Assembly (NCBI GenBank): GCA_019915135.1
Contig: JAHLMK010000013.1
Coordinates: 1,054,001 to 1,118,000, forward strand
DNA from: Strobilurus pachycystidiatus
Lineage: Eukaryota; Basidiomycota; Agaricomycetes; Agaricales; Physalacriaceae
DNA: 64,000 nucleotides
Reading direction: 5' to 3'
The translations under genes and the position numbers were made by a program. The notes below the pieces were generated by a model. The model was not told the DNA's origin. It worked only from the letters and a program-made list of their open reading frames with translations, and made no database searches. Below are positions 22,662-32,979 of this stretch, piece by piece; position 1 is the stretch's first letter, and each line of letters opens with the position of its first letter.

Positions 22662-23732
22662 ATGTCTCTCTCCCAACAAACCATAACCCACGCCAATGCA
22701 GAGACGAAGATCCGCTTCGCTCTCCTCTGTACAGCCCTCTCCGACGCGCTGGGCGGACCCACAGAGTTCCATCGCCGCTTCTCCTTCCCACTCGTCACCA
22801 GCATGCAACCCAACAGCAACTTTGGTCTCCCAAAGGGCGTCTGGACAGACGACACGAGCATGGCTCTGTGTCTTGCGCGCTCCCTCGCCTCGGCGAAGGG
22901 CTTTGACGAAGAAGACCAGCTGGCGGCGTACACGGAGTGGTGGAAAGACGGGACCCTCAGCGCGACTGGACGCTGTTTCGATATTGGGAGCACTACCCGG
23001 AAGGCGGTGGGTATATATGCGAAGCAGCCAGGCGAGGGCGCGCTCGAGATTATCAAGCAGACGCTTGGCGGGAGCGCCGCGTCTGGGAACGGCAGTCTCA
23101 TGCGAGTCATCTCCGTTGGAGTCTTGTACTGGAGGGACGAAACAGAGGCGAGGGCGCTAGCCAGGCGAAGCAGCATCACCACACATCCGAACGAATTGTG
23201 CCAAGAGGCATGCGAGGTCTGGACGGGCGCTGTGTGTCGCGTCATGCGCGCCGCTACTTCAGGCGAACAGCTCACAAAATTGGACGTCCTCAAGTACTTT
23301 GCCACCTTCCCTTACACACACGGCGATCTCCGCGCTGCTTTGGCGTTTAGCGGGGAGGGCGATTTGGAACGGGATCATTGGGTGATGAAGGTCGTTCACT
23401 CCATGAAGGGCGACAACCTTCCAAGCGAGGCCGACCTCTCGTCCTCGGGCTATGTCCTCCACACCATCGTGGCAGCGCTTTTCTGCTTCCTCTACACGGA
23501 TACATTCGAAGCAGGCGCGATGCGGGCTGCGAATTTGGGCAACGACGCAGACACGGTCGCGGCGGTGTATGGGGGATTGGCCGGGTGCTGGTATGGGACA
23601 GATGAGGATGAGGATCAGACGTCTTTCTGGACACCGAGGGTGGAGGATTGGCACAAGGACTTGGTCAAGAAGGATATCATTCAGGCGGTCACGGATGAGC
23701 TGGTGGCACGGGAAAGGTCGCTCAGACCTTGA
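22662..23732 (+). CDS. ADP-ribosylglycohydrolase family protein
   Basis: A single exon of 356 aa starts at ATG 22662 in good context. The family signatures are clear: ALSDALGGPTEF near the N-terminus, the metal-binding WTDDTSMAL (~residue 62), ASGNGSLMR (~147), and the C-terminal NLGNDADTVAAVYGGLAG (~299). The acidic residues of the TDD and DAD motifs bind two magnesium ions in DraG/ARH enzymes. These enzymes remove ADP-ribose from proteins, nucleic acids or small metabolites by hydrolysis. No signal peptide is visible, so the protein is probably cytosolic or nuclear. The absence of introns is unusual in this window and could reflect horizontal or retro-copied origin, but codon use is like the neighbours. 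The substrate cannot be read from the sequence. Confidence 0.93.
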   Translation: MSLSQQTITHANAETKIRFALLCTALSDALGGPTEFHRRFSFPLVTSMQPNSNFGLPKGVWTDDTSMALCLARSLASAKGFDEEDQLAAYTEWWKDGTLSATGRCFDIGSTTRKAVGIYAKQPGEGALEIIKQTLGGSAASGNGSLMRVISVGVLYWRDETEARALARRSSITTHPNELCQEACEVWTGAVCRVMRAATSGEQLTKLDVLKYFATFPYTHGDLRAALAFSGEGDLERDHWVMKVVHSMKGDNLPSEADLSSSGYVLHTIVAALFCFLYTDTFEAGAMRAANLGNDADTVAAVYGGLAGCWYGTDEDEDQTSFWTPRVEDWHKDLVKKDIIQAVTDELVARERSLRP

Positions 23733-24406
23733 AGTACTTTGTGTCAGAAGGTTCAAGGCATGGTCTTTCTAAACGTCGTGTACTCAGAGTATTTACGGAT
23801 AGTTACATGCTACGTACGAGGCCTTGTCGGGCCATATGTATTGATCCGTGCTCTTTAGGCATCGCATACATGAAATGAGCATAAAGATACCATTTTGCCG
23901 AGGCAGCCTAGCACTGAGCAGCGAACACCAGGCGAACACATCAAAGCGGCATCCTCGCATCACACTGTCGGCAGTGCCGGCCGCTTTCTGCCCAAATGCC
24001 GCGAGCACGCGACATCAGCGAGACACAGCCACTTTCCTTCTTTATTTCTGTTTTCATTCATCAGAAACGATCCAGGTGGAGGGCGTCTCGAATTGACAGA
24101 CTAGCATCGGGCGTGCTGCGTGATGGATATCAGCTACATCGCTCCTCTATACTAGTGACAGCAGAGCTCAAACCGCAGTGAGAACCGATGTCTATCGTTC
24201 ATTCATTCCTTTCACATTCTGACACCTTCGCGTATAGGTCGCGTAATTTATTTACTCGTGACTTGATACTATACGGGCTGGTTGCCCACCGTGTCGAATT
24301 TGAACACAGCATGTACTGCGGAAGCTGGCTGGACAGTCTACCTCGAACTTGCAGTCCATCATAAAAAGCATTCGAAGGACTGTGAAATCGTCCCATCTTA
24401 TTCGCC
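23733..24406. other. Intergenic region
   Basis: There is no convincing gene. ATAAAAAGC at 24361-24369 is a plausible TATA element ~45 bp before the ATG at 24407 of the next gene. Confidence 0.5.
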
Positions 24407-26548
24407 ATGCTTCACATATCTCCCTCATCCCATTGCTTGTCCGCATAGTATGCGCTACTTTGTCCCTTCAAACCAAGCGCGACACCGGGTCTATACTCAC
24501 CCCAGAAATCGACGACTTTATTGAATCCATCCTTGCAGAATGGGGATCTCCAGCCGGCGTTTCTGTCGCAGCCGTATTGAAGAACGCTGATGCGAGCTGG
24601 ACAGTGGACACAAAAGGTTATGGGAACGCAACGGCCGACGGTACTCTTGTCGATTCCAACACGATGATGGGTATTGGGTCAAACTCTAAGGTGCGTCAAT
24701 TGTGCCTTTTTTCTTCCGGTCTCTAATGTTTTCTTTTCCAAGCTCTTCAACGCTATTGCAGCCGGCCTTCTGGTGTCCAACGAGTCTCTGCCTTCTCGTC
24801 CGACCACCGCGACAAAAATTGCGTCCATCTTCCCCGATTCTTGGAAACTCGTCAACGAGTTTGCCACGTCCCAGAGCACAATGGTCGACCTATTTAGTCA
24901 CCGCACAGGGATTCCTAGGCATGACTACTCATACACTCTCAACGACACTGTCCAGGATGTGGTACGGCTTCATCGCCTCTCGATTTCCACCCTTACGTTA
25001 AAGTAAACCTCACACTCTAGATTGAACGACTCCAGCATCTGAAGCCCTCTCGTGAATTTCGCGATGTGTGGCAGTATAATAACATGATGTACTCCGTCAT
25101 GTCATACCTCCCGACCGCTGCCCTTCCGTCGAAGATTCCCTTTGCCCGCTATGTCAAGGAACATATCTTTGATCCCCTTAATCTCAACGCTACCTACTCA
25201 CCAGAGGTAGCGTCCAGAAACCACCTCCTTGCTCAAGGCTTCGGCAGGGAGGGATTCAACCTGACACATAACCTATTCACGAGCGGGACACCCAGGGCGT
25301 TGGAATATTGGAACCCCGGGGTCACGGAAGACGGGAACGGTACGCACACTCGTTGTTGAGGTGGCTCAGTGTTCTCACATTTCGTATTGAAGCTATCTCA
25401 GGTGCCGGTGGCATCATCATGAACGCAAACGATGCAGCCGTCTGGCTCCAAACACTCCTTCTTGGGGGCACGAATCCCGCCACTGGCGAGCAGGTCATGC
25501 CACCGGATGTAGTCGCCCAGGCCGCAACTGGTGTTTCTGTTATTCCTGGAAGCGTTCCCGGAACTGAGTAAAATTTCGCGCCGCCTGCCTGATGCCTTGT
25601 TCACGGTCTTCGCAGCGGACCTAGTGTGTATGGGTTTGGACAACAGATTGGAACGTATCGGGGCTATCGTGAGTAATTTCTTCGATGCGTCTTATCGGCA
25701 AAGACGATAACCCAATGTAAAGCCCTTGTCGAACACGGCGGTGACGTTCCTGGCTTCCATTCGTATATATCTCGTATTCCATCGGCAAACATTGGCGTCG
25801 CGATTCTTTCTAACGACGACACCTTCGGTGTATATTTCGTTCAAGTCATTCGTTATCGCATATTTGACGCGATGTTAGGGCTGAATCTGACCGATTGGGA
25901 TTCACTGTTAGTCCAATTTGGTCTGCTTTCCATACGATCACCATCTAAGGCCTTACAGCGCGAAAACCCTTGTAACCCAATTCTACGCTGGGGCAGCAGA
26001 GGTTGCTCCGCCGCCGAAGAATGCCTCTGCCCCAAGTGTACCGTACACTGAACTCGAGGGCACCTATACCAATGCCGGTTACGGAGAACTCCATTTTTGC
26101 TACGTTTCTCCCGGAAATTCATCCGCGTGTCCAGCGATTCTTGCAACATTGCCGAACGCTGTCAGTAACGAGATTCCAACCCTCGTCGCTCAGTGGAACA
26201 AGCTCTGGGCGTCGCACATCCTTCTTCAGCACTTTGACGGCGATATTTGGAATATCTCCATCTTGACCGGTCGCGTGAGTCTACGCGTCCCTACAATCAT
26301 CTCGTCCCGCTCAGAAATGTATCTTCCAGCCAATCTTGGACGTTGATGGCCACCGGACGGGAGAGTATTGGTCTGATAATGAGGAACTGGGGAACGCGTA
26401 TCTAGCAGAATTCGAGTTTTCAGCAAACGGGACGGGGTTTGGATTCGGGATAACCGGCGGGTTCTGGGGCGCTACTGTCGAGCCAACTGGGGATACAGTC
26501 CGGGAGTCTAGTGAAGTTTGGTTCGAAAAGGTTTCTTGCTCCTCGTAG
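24407..26548 (+). CDS. Secreted beta-lactamase-like serine hydrolase, start codon out of frame
   Basis: Coding blocks to 24690, then 24743-24961, 25021-25339, 25402-25567, 25616-25668, 25723-25906, 25959-26274 and 26330-26548 join in phase across seven 48-62 nt introns, giving roughly 530 aa. Motifs are those of class C beta-lactamase/transpeptidase-like proteins: S-x-x-K in GIGSNSKLF, SHRTGIPRHD, Y-x-N in WQYNNMMYSV and the HGG triad in VEHGGDVPGFHSY. Hydrophobic residues at the N-terminus (SLIPLLVRIVCATLSL) look like a signal peptide, and many N-x-S/T sites support secretion. These fungal proteins are usually esterases or peptidases rather than antibiotic-resistance enzymes. The only ATG in good context (24407) is one base out of frame and meets a stop after 13 codons. 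A single missing base in the CTCCCTCATCCC stretch would fuse it to the signal peptide. Otherwise the true start lies in an unseen upstream exon. Confidence 0.85.
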
Positions 26549-26928
26549 GACTCTTCTTCAGCGCGGGGCTTTGCAGCAATCTGTGCACTCACTTTGTGTT
26601 ATGTGGGTATAATGACATCCGACTCATTTTCTGCCACAACTCGCCTGTGCATGCGGTGTCCCCCCTATCTTCGAAAGGGTCACCGCCACAAGGCAATGCA
26701 TTCTGATAGAATAGTGAGAGGTGTTAATTATAAAGTACTTCGTGTTCAATACAATGTTCGCCACGAGGTGGACACACAATGACGCATCATACCGTGATCT
26801 TCTCGGGCCTCGCCTTTTTAATGACTCCCAGATGACTGTCAATGTCACGGTACAGCCACGATCAATAGATAAAGTGCTGTAGTCTTGAGAAATCCCCCAG
26901 CGCTCGTCTGCTCTTGACCACCACCACC
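26549..26928. other. Intergenic region
   Basis: This is the 3' flank of the serine hydrolase and promoter of the next gene. No gene or repeat is visible. Confidence 0.5.
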
Positions 26929-27718
26929 ATGGCCCCAATCAAGGGAGGTCCGGAATTCTCAACATGCGACGAGTGTGTCTATCGCATTGGTCCCATCTGG
27001 ATTCACTGTGCGTCCCTTCGACACATCCGTCAACAACTTCTGTTGCTGATCGCTACTCATTTGTTAGGTGGCATTGCAATCTTATATCTGATTTTCATCC
27101 TGCACATCCTTTCGATCTACGACAAAGGAAGATCGCTTCGCGCCAGGAGCACCGGTCTGTCACGATGTTCATAGCGGCACTATATGTTCTCCTGACTAGG
27201 ACAACCTAGGGCGCCTGCTCAATGAACGCACTGCGATTCAGACATATGGGACGGTCCCCGGGTCGACGCCTGCTGTGGCCTCGCCAGGCGAGCTGCAGAA
27301 CACGGCGGAAACGATTGAGCGCGAGAATCTCGAATCCGGAATTGAAGGTGCGCAAGATATTATCCCTCCCCCCGATGCTAAGCCGTCACTAATGCATTCT
27401 GCACAGGCATGTTCATTCGGTCCTGGATCGCACTCGCTGGCGGCCACATCGAAAGCCAACGCCGTGATAATGACAACGAGATGGCGAAGGATGCTCAAGT
27501 GCCGGCGATGGAGAAGAGCACTGAGGATATCGAAGGCGATGGCCTGACGGCCAGGATCAAGGGTGAGCAAATCGCTCAATCGTAACCTTCCTTCTCGCAA
27601 TGCTAAGGCTTGCGCAGGAGCCATTGCTCGACCCTGGCTTGCTGTCGTTGCGCTCGCTGGTCGCTTTCGGCGCACTGAGAAGAAGGAAGAAGCTTCTCAG
27701 GTCTCTGGGGCTTATTAG
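26929..27718 (+). CDS. Small single-pass membrane protein, unknown function
   Basis: Five exons, 26929-27007, 27068-27154, 27210-27347, 27407-27562 and 27618-27718, are all joined in phase 1 across 55-60 nt introns and give 186 aa. After ~27 N-terminal residues with two Cys (STCDECVYRIGPIWIH) there is one strongly hydrophobic segment (IAILYLIFILHILSIY, ~30-45), then a basic stop-transfer stretch (RSLRARS). A long hydrophilic, Glu-rich tail follows. The architecture suggests a membrane protein with a cytosolic tail; no enzyme motif is visible. All four introns share the same phase and each splits a glycine or cysteine codon, which gives confidence in the model. I do not recognise the family. 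Confidence 0.65.
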
Positions 27719-27951
27719 ATGCTACTAGCTAGTCCAAGGATCATATCCGCCGGCTTTCCAAGTTTTCTCACTACCTCACAAATCACGACTTTCATGACAT
27801 CTCTCTTTATCTCTTGGATCTACATACACGATGCTTGCAGCGCGTACATATCGAATTGACTATCACTCTTCAATGTTACTGTCTCTACTACATTTTGCGT
27901 TCGAGCATAGATTCTTGGGATTTAGGATACAATCAAATTCCGCGGGTCTGT

Positions 27952-29154
27952 CTACGCGGACTGCATCGATTCCAGGCGGGACGAAAGTGCTGAGACCTTC
28001 GGCCGGTCGCTGGGGTCATACTGAAGACAGTCCATCACGATGTCCCAAAGTTCATCTGAGAGGGCGGGACGAGGGGGCTTTTCCCTGCGAATCAGGACCA
28101 CGTTGATCAGTGCCGCATCCAATTTTATGTGCGAAAAGGGCGGCTTTCCGGTGTATATCTGTCCATGATGTTCTTTCGTGAGTCCTTTCTGTTATCTGAT
28201 ACGACTTGGCTTTGCTTGCCTCGATGATCGTGCACCCAAAGGAATACACGTCACACGCTGAGGGGTGAGAGCGATTGAGTTGGTCGCCCATTAACTCGGG
28301 AGCCATCCACCGCATAGATCCTCGCATTGTCATCGAGGAGCCAGCAGGTGCTTGCGATAGAATCACTCGACTGAGGCCAAAGTCAGCCAAGACGCAGCGG
28401 TGGTCTTCGGTAACTAATATGTTTCCCTAATGTTTCGCATCAGTCGCAGTTCAACAACGTCTACAGTGAACCCACGCCGCGAAGGTCAGCATGAACAATC
28501 TGTGGGTCTTGGCTGTGTAGATAGTCTACGCCTCGGGAAATCTCGAGTAGCTGGAGCGTAGTCAGACAACAGTCATCTGGCGAGATATCTGACACACGGC
28601 CCGAAGACGATTGTGGCGGGGATTGAGCTCCAAGAACGCGTTGATGTTCCCATTCTCCATGTATGGCGATACAAGGCAAACGCGAGGATGGAACAGCTCA
28701 CTGTTAACTCCAAGGAAGGGAAGGATATTAGGATGTCTTAGTTGCTTCCAAACCAGGGCTTCACGGTAACAGTCCTGCACAGAAGCTGAGCTCGGTCTAC
28801 ATCATGAAGAGGAACAAAGGAGCTCGAGGCACACCTTCAGTACCTCTTCCCTTGATTTTCCGGTCCAGAACCATCTGAGGACCTTGAGACAAACTGATCG
28901 TTGAAGCAGGGTCCCGAGGTATATGTCCTACGAGTATAGTTTACACCATGTCAGTGACTTGATAACCGTAGAGGTTCGTCTGCACATACTGCAAAGCTGC
29001 CGCCAGAAACGGCAATATCGTTTTCGCCACGGCTGATCCCATTACAGACAAAGGAAGCAGGTACTATGTCGTAACGCGTGGCCAGACTCTGTAAGCATTT
29101 AAGACAGGCCGACCGATATCCGACGCGTTCACCGGGAATACACAGATCCAACTC
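27952..29154 (-). CDS. Protein kinase domain: C-terminal half of the disrupted PAM2-array kinase
   Basis: Six exons on the minus strand, all phase 0: 28990-29154, 28835-28927, 28598-28774, 28476-28550, 28220-28426 and 27952-28158. All kinase landmarks are present: glycine loop (SGGSFADIYLG), VAIK-type lysine (SVCLKVLRW), alpha-C Glu (YREALVWKQL), catalytic loop HADLRGGN, DFG in LADFGLSR, APE in MAPEL, and DVYSFGC. The catalytic Asp and Asn are kept, with Ala replacing Arg in HRD. The pattern is that of tyrosine-kinase-like (TKL) kinases expanded in Agaricomycetes. The intron at 28159-28219 has a GC donor (GCAAGC) instead of GT. The 5' side runs into the LTR at 29187, and the rest of the gene resumes beyond the element at 43996. 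The half-gene has no start of its own, so without the missing part it is probably not translated. Confidence 0.88.
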
Positions 29155-29182
29155 CTGAAATTTAGTGAGCATAGAGCTCTGA

Positions 29183-29187
29183 CTACT
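29183..29187 (+). repeat. Left target-site duplication CTACT
   Basis: CTACT here and at 43996-44000 flank the element. Because the LTR could begin with T at 29187 (TG..CA ends), a 4-bp CTAC reading is equally possible; the two differ by one base. Confidence 0.8.
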
Positions 29188-29789
29188 GTACAGCTCGGTG
29201 CGCTTCTAGACGCCCCGAACCGTAACTCGGCATCCTCCGGGATACCTCGCGCAGGCCTACTGTACGCCACACCCATCTGGAGGAACTCTGAGGACCTTCG
29301 AAGGCAGTCGAAGGCACTACCGGACCGACGGCCGAGGCAACAGACGGCCGAGGCTTCGGATACGTTTCACCAGACTTCGGAAGGACCTCAGGACGGCAAA
29401 TCGGGGTTTCGAAGGTAGATAGGATTTATATCATTCCATAGTTCCGTAGGTACAACCATCAGGGTCCGAAGGGCCCCGAGGTAGATACTAGTACCGTCGG
29501 AAGACGGGAATATACTTTACTTTTCCCCACCATACCAAAGGAATCAGTTTTGAGGCTTCAGCAGCGTCGAAGAGGGTCTTCGACGTACTCTCGTTGAGTA
29601 GCTGCCTTCGTTTGCCTTCATTCCACCTTCGGTCACCTTTGTGCCACCCTCGGTTACCTTTGTGCCACCCTCGAAGCGTTGTCAGAGCCTTCGACCTTGC
29701 TGCGCGCATCGTGGTAGTCGTTTGCGAAGCCTCCCTCGAGATATCGCTGCTTGCAGCATTTCTTGTTCGAACTCGCCAGGTTGCGTACA
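29187..29789 (+). repeat. 5' LTR (603 bp)
   Basis: It starts TGTACAGCTC and ends TTGCGTACA, so the ends form the inverted pair TGTAC/GTACA. By eye it is base-for-base the same as 43393-43995. It contains a short internal tandem repeat (TTTGTGCCACCCTCGGT units near 29637) and many GAAGG/CCTTC words. No ATG is visible on the plus strand. Confidence 0.93.
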
Positions 29790-29791
29790 AG

Positions 29792-29810
29792 TGGAGCCCA
29801 CCGCGAGGGG
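29792..29810 (+). other. Primer binding site
   Basis: TGGAGCCCACCGCGAGGGG starts two bases after the LTR. It begins with TGG, complementary to the CCA end of a tRNA; the tRNA identity cannot be fixed without the genome's tRNA set. Confidence 0.7.
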
Positions 29811-29842
29811 GTTTCAACCACAACACACCACTTTGCTGCTAG

Positions 29843-32800
29843 GCTCTGGCCCCGAAACGTGCTCAACGAGACGCTCGAGGTCGCTTCCTAAAGCGCACCC
29901 CGCAGGCAACCCCGTCGGCATCTGATACACAGGCCGACCAGGCTTCCACTTCCGCTCCGGAAACCGAAGGACCATTTCCCTTGCCTCCATCCCATTCCAT
30001 CTCTTCGTCGGAGCCCTCTTCAGGCGCCGAACCGTCCGCTTCATCCTCTGCACCCACGCCAGGGGTTGGACCACCCCTTTTGAACCCACGCACTGAGGAG
30101 AACCTTGTTGCGCAGCTACGGGACCTCACTTCGAGCTTCCAACGTCTTGCAGTATCAACCAAACCACAGAGGACCTTCCAAAACCTTGACTACGAACCCT
30201 CCTCCTCAGAACAGTCGTCTTCTGAAGGCTCAGAACCCTCGAGCCCCAAGTTGTTTGGACACAACGTAGCCGAAGCATTCCCTTCATCATCAGTTCACGT
30301 CCCTTCATCTCAAAATATCCTTCCTCCTCCAATATCACTTCCTCCGGTTATCATGGCAACCACAACTACGTCGCACATGCCAATTCGAGGGTCAAGGAAT
30401 GCTCTCCACTTCTCCGATGACCCTCGAGACCTTACCGACTACCTTGAAAATGTGGAACTTACTTGCCAGGACAAGTCACTCTCGACGGATGCGGATTACA
30501 TCAAGTGGGCCATTCACTACATCAAGGCGGACCAACGGCGTGCCTGGGAGCGTTGTGCCCGACCTATAGCACCCTCGGCTGGCGCCGCTGCCGTTGCACC
30601 CACGTGGGATGCCTTCAAAACAGCCATCCATACTCTCTACCCCGGCTCAGTAGTCACCACCCGTTATGAGCCCGCCGATCTCGAATCCTACGCTCGGCGT
30701 CAGGCGAAGGACCAACCTATAACCACTAGGGAGCAGTTGGGGGCCTTCGCTCGGACCTTCTCGCATATGGTTGATGCCCTGACAGAAGATGAGCAGATAT
30801 CCCGTGCAGACGAGTCCCGGGCTTGCTTCATTGGGCTAGGATCGGACCTCGAAGCCAAGGTCCGACTTCGACTCTCCACCAAATACCCGGACCACCGACC
30901 TTCGAAGCCATACAAAATTTCCCAAATCATCTCAGCTGCCGATTGGGTCTTACCGGGGTCCGAAGGTGCTCACGACGCCGTTGCGGTACCCAACCCCGTC
31001 TATACATCCCTACCTTCGTCGGGGTTTCGAGCACCCATTGTAGTAAAGGCTGAGGAGAAGGACGCCTCGGCTCTCGTTCTTGAAAAGTTGGGGAATGCGG
31101 TGAACACCCTGGTAGAACGACTCGCCGCTCCCGTTCCGCAACCTCGAAACAACTATCGGAGCAACGATTATGGCGGTGGCGGACCAGGCTATCAGAACAC
31201 AAACTTCCAGGGAGGTCGAGGGTACCAAGGCGAGACCGGAAACTACCAAGGAGGACGCGGAGGACCGTATCGAAACCCGTTGGAGCCTTCTTGTGGCTTC
31301 TGCCGGTTGAAGAACTGTTCCAACTGGGAAAGTTGTGACGAGTTCAAGGCGCTTACAAATGAAGGTTTCATTCGTAACGGACCCGATGGACGTGCTGTCA
31401 TGAGGGATGGTAGCCGTTTCCCGCCAGGACGCGAAGCGCCGTTCGTTCGAATTCGAAACTTCTACGAGAGGAATCCTCCACCTTCGGCATCCTTACCTTC
31501 GAATGGCGGGGCTCAATCTGGTAACACCAATGGTCCTTCGGCACAATCTTTCCTTGTAGAAATCGGGTCCACTACTGGTTCAGGTCGTGGTCCATCCGCA
31601 TCGGGACCTCAGACCATTCCTGCCGAGGTTTTCGCGGCTTCTACATTTGGCCTGTCCTCCAACGCCCCTTGGGACGAACAGATGGCGGCGTTCAAAGCTA
31701 CTTGTGAGCAGGTGTCTGAAGGGAAGGATCGGTTCCTTTCGGCCCACAACGTCGTTACTCGTGCTGCCGGCAGAGCGAACCCACCCGAAGCTGGAAAAGC
31801 TTTCGATCCTGCGAAGGCACGTTCAGACCCTTCAAAGGACCGCCTTCGTCATCGTCCAGAGGCGGAGAAGGCGTCACCGGCACCTCCAATTCCAGCTCGA
31901 CACCCAGATAGGCAAGTTTTACCATCTGGGGAACGTCGCTACCCCGTTCCACCACATCCGGGGCACCTCATCGAACCTCGGCAGCGTGCTGCAAACCCAC
32001 CTAGTCAACCGCCGAATGTTCCGGATCCTCGTCCCTCTGCGGAACCGTCACCAAGGGAGAAGGGTGTCCAGGCGGGTCCCAGGGCCAGAGAGAACGCACC
32101 AGGAAGGGAATCGGGGAAGCAGTACCGGACCACGGCCCCTATTGAGGATCCTACGGCTGTCGATCGTATCATTCGAGCCATCCTGGACCGAAAGTCTGAG
32201 TTTACGACTGCAGATGTCTTGGCAGTTTCCCCAGACCTTCGTCGGCAGCTGCGCGACAAGATTACACCCCGTCGAATGGACCCGGAGGCTGGCGGAGCTC
32301 GTTTGGGGGCCTTCCTCTCGGAGTTGCTCGGCATCGAGGGAGAAGAGTCCTTCGACGAAGGTGTTGAGGAAGGGCAGGTGTTTTCGGTTGGCTTGCCCGA
32401 CATGGACGACCGTACGGCCATCGAGAAGGTTGAGGACTACTATACCTCCCTTCTTCAGTCGCTTCCGGATTCCATTACTGTCGCAGCCGAGTCGGCATCC
32501 CTACGGGCCATCACTCCCGTCATCGACACCTTATGGGAGGTCGAGGCGGTACTCGACGGAGGTTCACAGCTTGTGGCGATGTCCGAGACTGTCTGGCGAA
32601 GGATCGGATGTCCCCTCGATAACACCATAACTGTCAAAGTCCAGTCCGCCAACGGACAGTTCGACAGATCCCTCGGAATGTGTCACAACGTCCCCTTCAC
32701 AATAGCTGGCGTTACCATCTACCTTCAAGTGCATGTCATTCGAGGGGCGGCCTACGATGTCTTGATGGGGAGACCCTTCACCATCCTCACCGAGGGCTCG

Positions 32801-32977
32801 TTGAAGGACTTCCACGATGGGGACCAGCTCCTTACCATCACGGATCCCAATTCGTCGGCCGTAGTTACCATCCCTACCCATGACCGAGGGGAGCCACACT
32901 TTTCGGACCGCGCCGAAACCAGTCACGTATCTTCGAAACCACACATTCACTCCACTCGACCCCCGATTAGACACTAA
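29843..32977 (+). CDS. gag-pr: Gag-protease polyprotein of the retrotransposon
   Basis: The frame is open from 29843 to the stop at 32975-32977. It has no ATG until 30353, although the codons before that (a basic then Ser/Pro-rich stretch) look coding. Domains in order: a Ser/Pro-rich N-terminus; a gag-like helical domain around residues 110-300 counted from 29981; a short Cys cluster (CGFCRLKNCSNWESC) that resembles a degenerate zinc knuckle; a long disordered region; and a retropepsin-like protease near the end, with AVLDGGSQLVAM as the active-site region and VLMGRPF as the second conserved strand. The protease motif is DGG rather than DSG or DTG. Gag forms the particle and packages RNA; the protease matures the polyproteins. 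The stop overlaps the pol start. Confidence 0.9.
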   Translation, partial: ALAPKRAQRDARGRFLKRTPQATPSASDTQADQASTSAPETEGPFPLPPSHSISSSEPSSGAEPSASSSAPTPGVGPPLLNPRTEENLVAQLRDLTSSFQRLAVSTKPQRTFQNLDYEPSSSEQSSSEGSEPSSPKLFGHNVAEAFPSSSVHVPSSQNILPPPISLPPVIMATTTTSHMPIRGSRNALHFSDDPRDLTDYLENVELTCQDKSLSTDADYIKWAIHYIKADQRRAWERCARPIAPSAGAAAVAPTWDAFKTAIHTLYPGSVVTTRYEPADLESYARRQAKDQPITTREQLGAFARTFSHMVDALTEDEQISRADESRACFIGLGSDLEAKVRLRLSTKYPDHRPSKPYKISQIISAADWVLPGSEGAHDAVAVPNPVYTSLPSSGFRAPIVVKAEEKDASALVLEKLGNAVNTLVERLAAPVPQPRNNYRSNDYGGGGPGYQNTNFQGGRGYQGETGNYQGGRGGPYRNPLEPSCGFCRLKNCSNWESCDEFKALTNEGFIRNGPDGRAVMRDGSRFPPGREAPFVRIRNFYERNPPPSASLPSNGGAQSGNTNGPSAQSFLVEIGSTTGSGRGPSASGPQTIPAEVFAASTFGLSSNAPWDEQMAAFKATCEQVSEGKDRFLSAHNVVTRAAGRANPPEAGKAFDPAKARSDPSKDRLRHRPEAEKASPAPPIPARHPDRQVLPSGERRYPVPPHPGHLIEPRQRAANPPSQPPNVPDPRPSAEPSPREKGVQAGPRARENAPGRESGKQYRTTAPIEDPTAVDRIIRAILDRKSEFTTADVLAVSPDLRRQLRDKITPRRMDPEAGGARLGAFLSELLGIEGEESFDEGVEEGQVFSVGLPDMDDRTAIEKVEDYYTSLLQSLPDSITVAAESASLRAITPVIDTLWEVEAVLDGGSQLVAMSETVWRRIGCPLDNTITVKVQSANGQFDRSLGMCHNVPFTIAGVTIYLQVHVIRGAAYDVLMGRPFTILTEGSLKDFHDGDQLLTITDPNSSAVVTIPTHDRGEPHFSDRAETSHVSSKPHIHSTRPPIRH

Positions 32978-32979
32978 TG
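32975..32979 (+). promoter_or_regulatory. TAATG stop-start overlap between gag-protease and pol
   Basis: The gag stop TAA (32975-32977) shares its last A with the pol ATG (32977-32979). Such UAAUG overlaps can allow termination-reinitiation, an alternative to the frameshift more usual in Ty3 elements. The sequence shows the overlap; the mechanism is inference. Confidence 0.7.

Noticed and set aside
24674..25006. Separate short genes in the serine-hydrolase locus
   Set aside because: These are exon-plus-intron frames of one eight-exon gene whose phases close exactly.
28990..29154. PAN3 deadenylase subunit as the identity of the PAM2-kinase gene
   Set aside because: PAN3 has a degenerate pseudokinase and a C-terminal knob; here the catalytic Lys, Glu, HxD, Asn and DFG are kept and the pattern is TKL-like.
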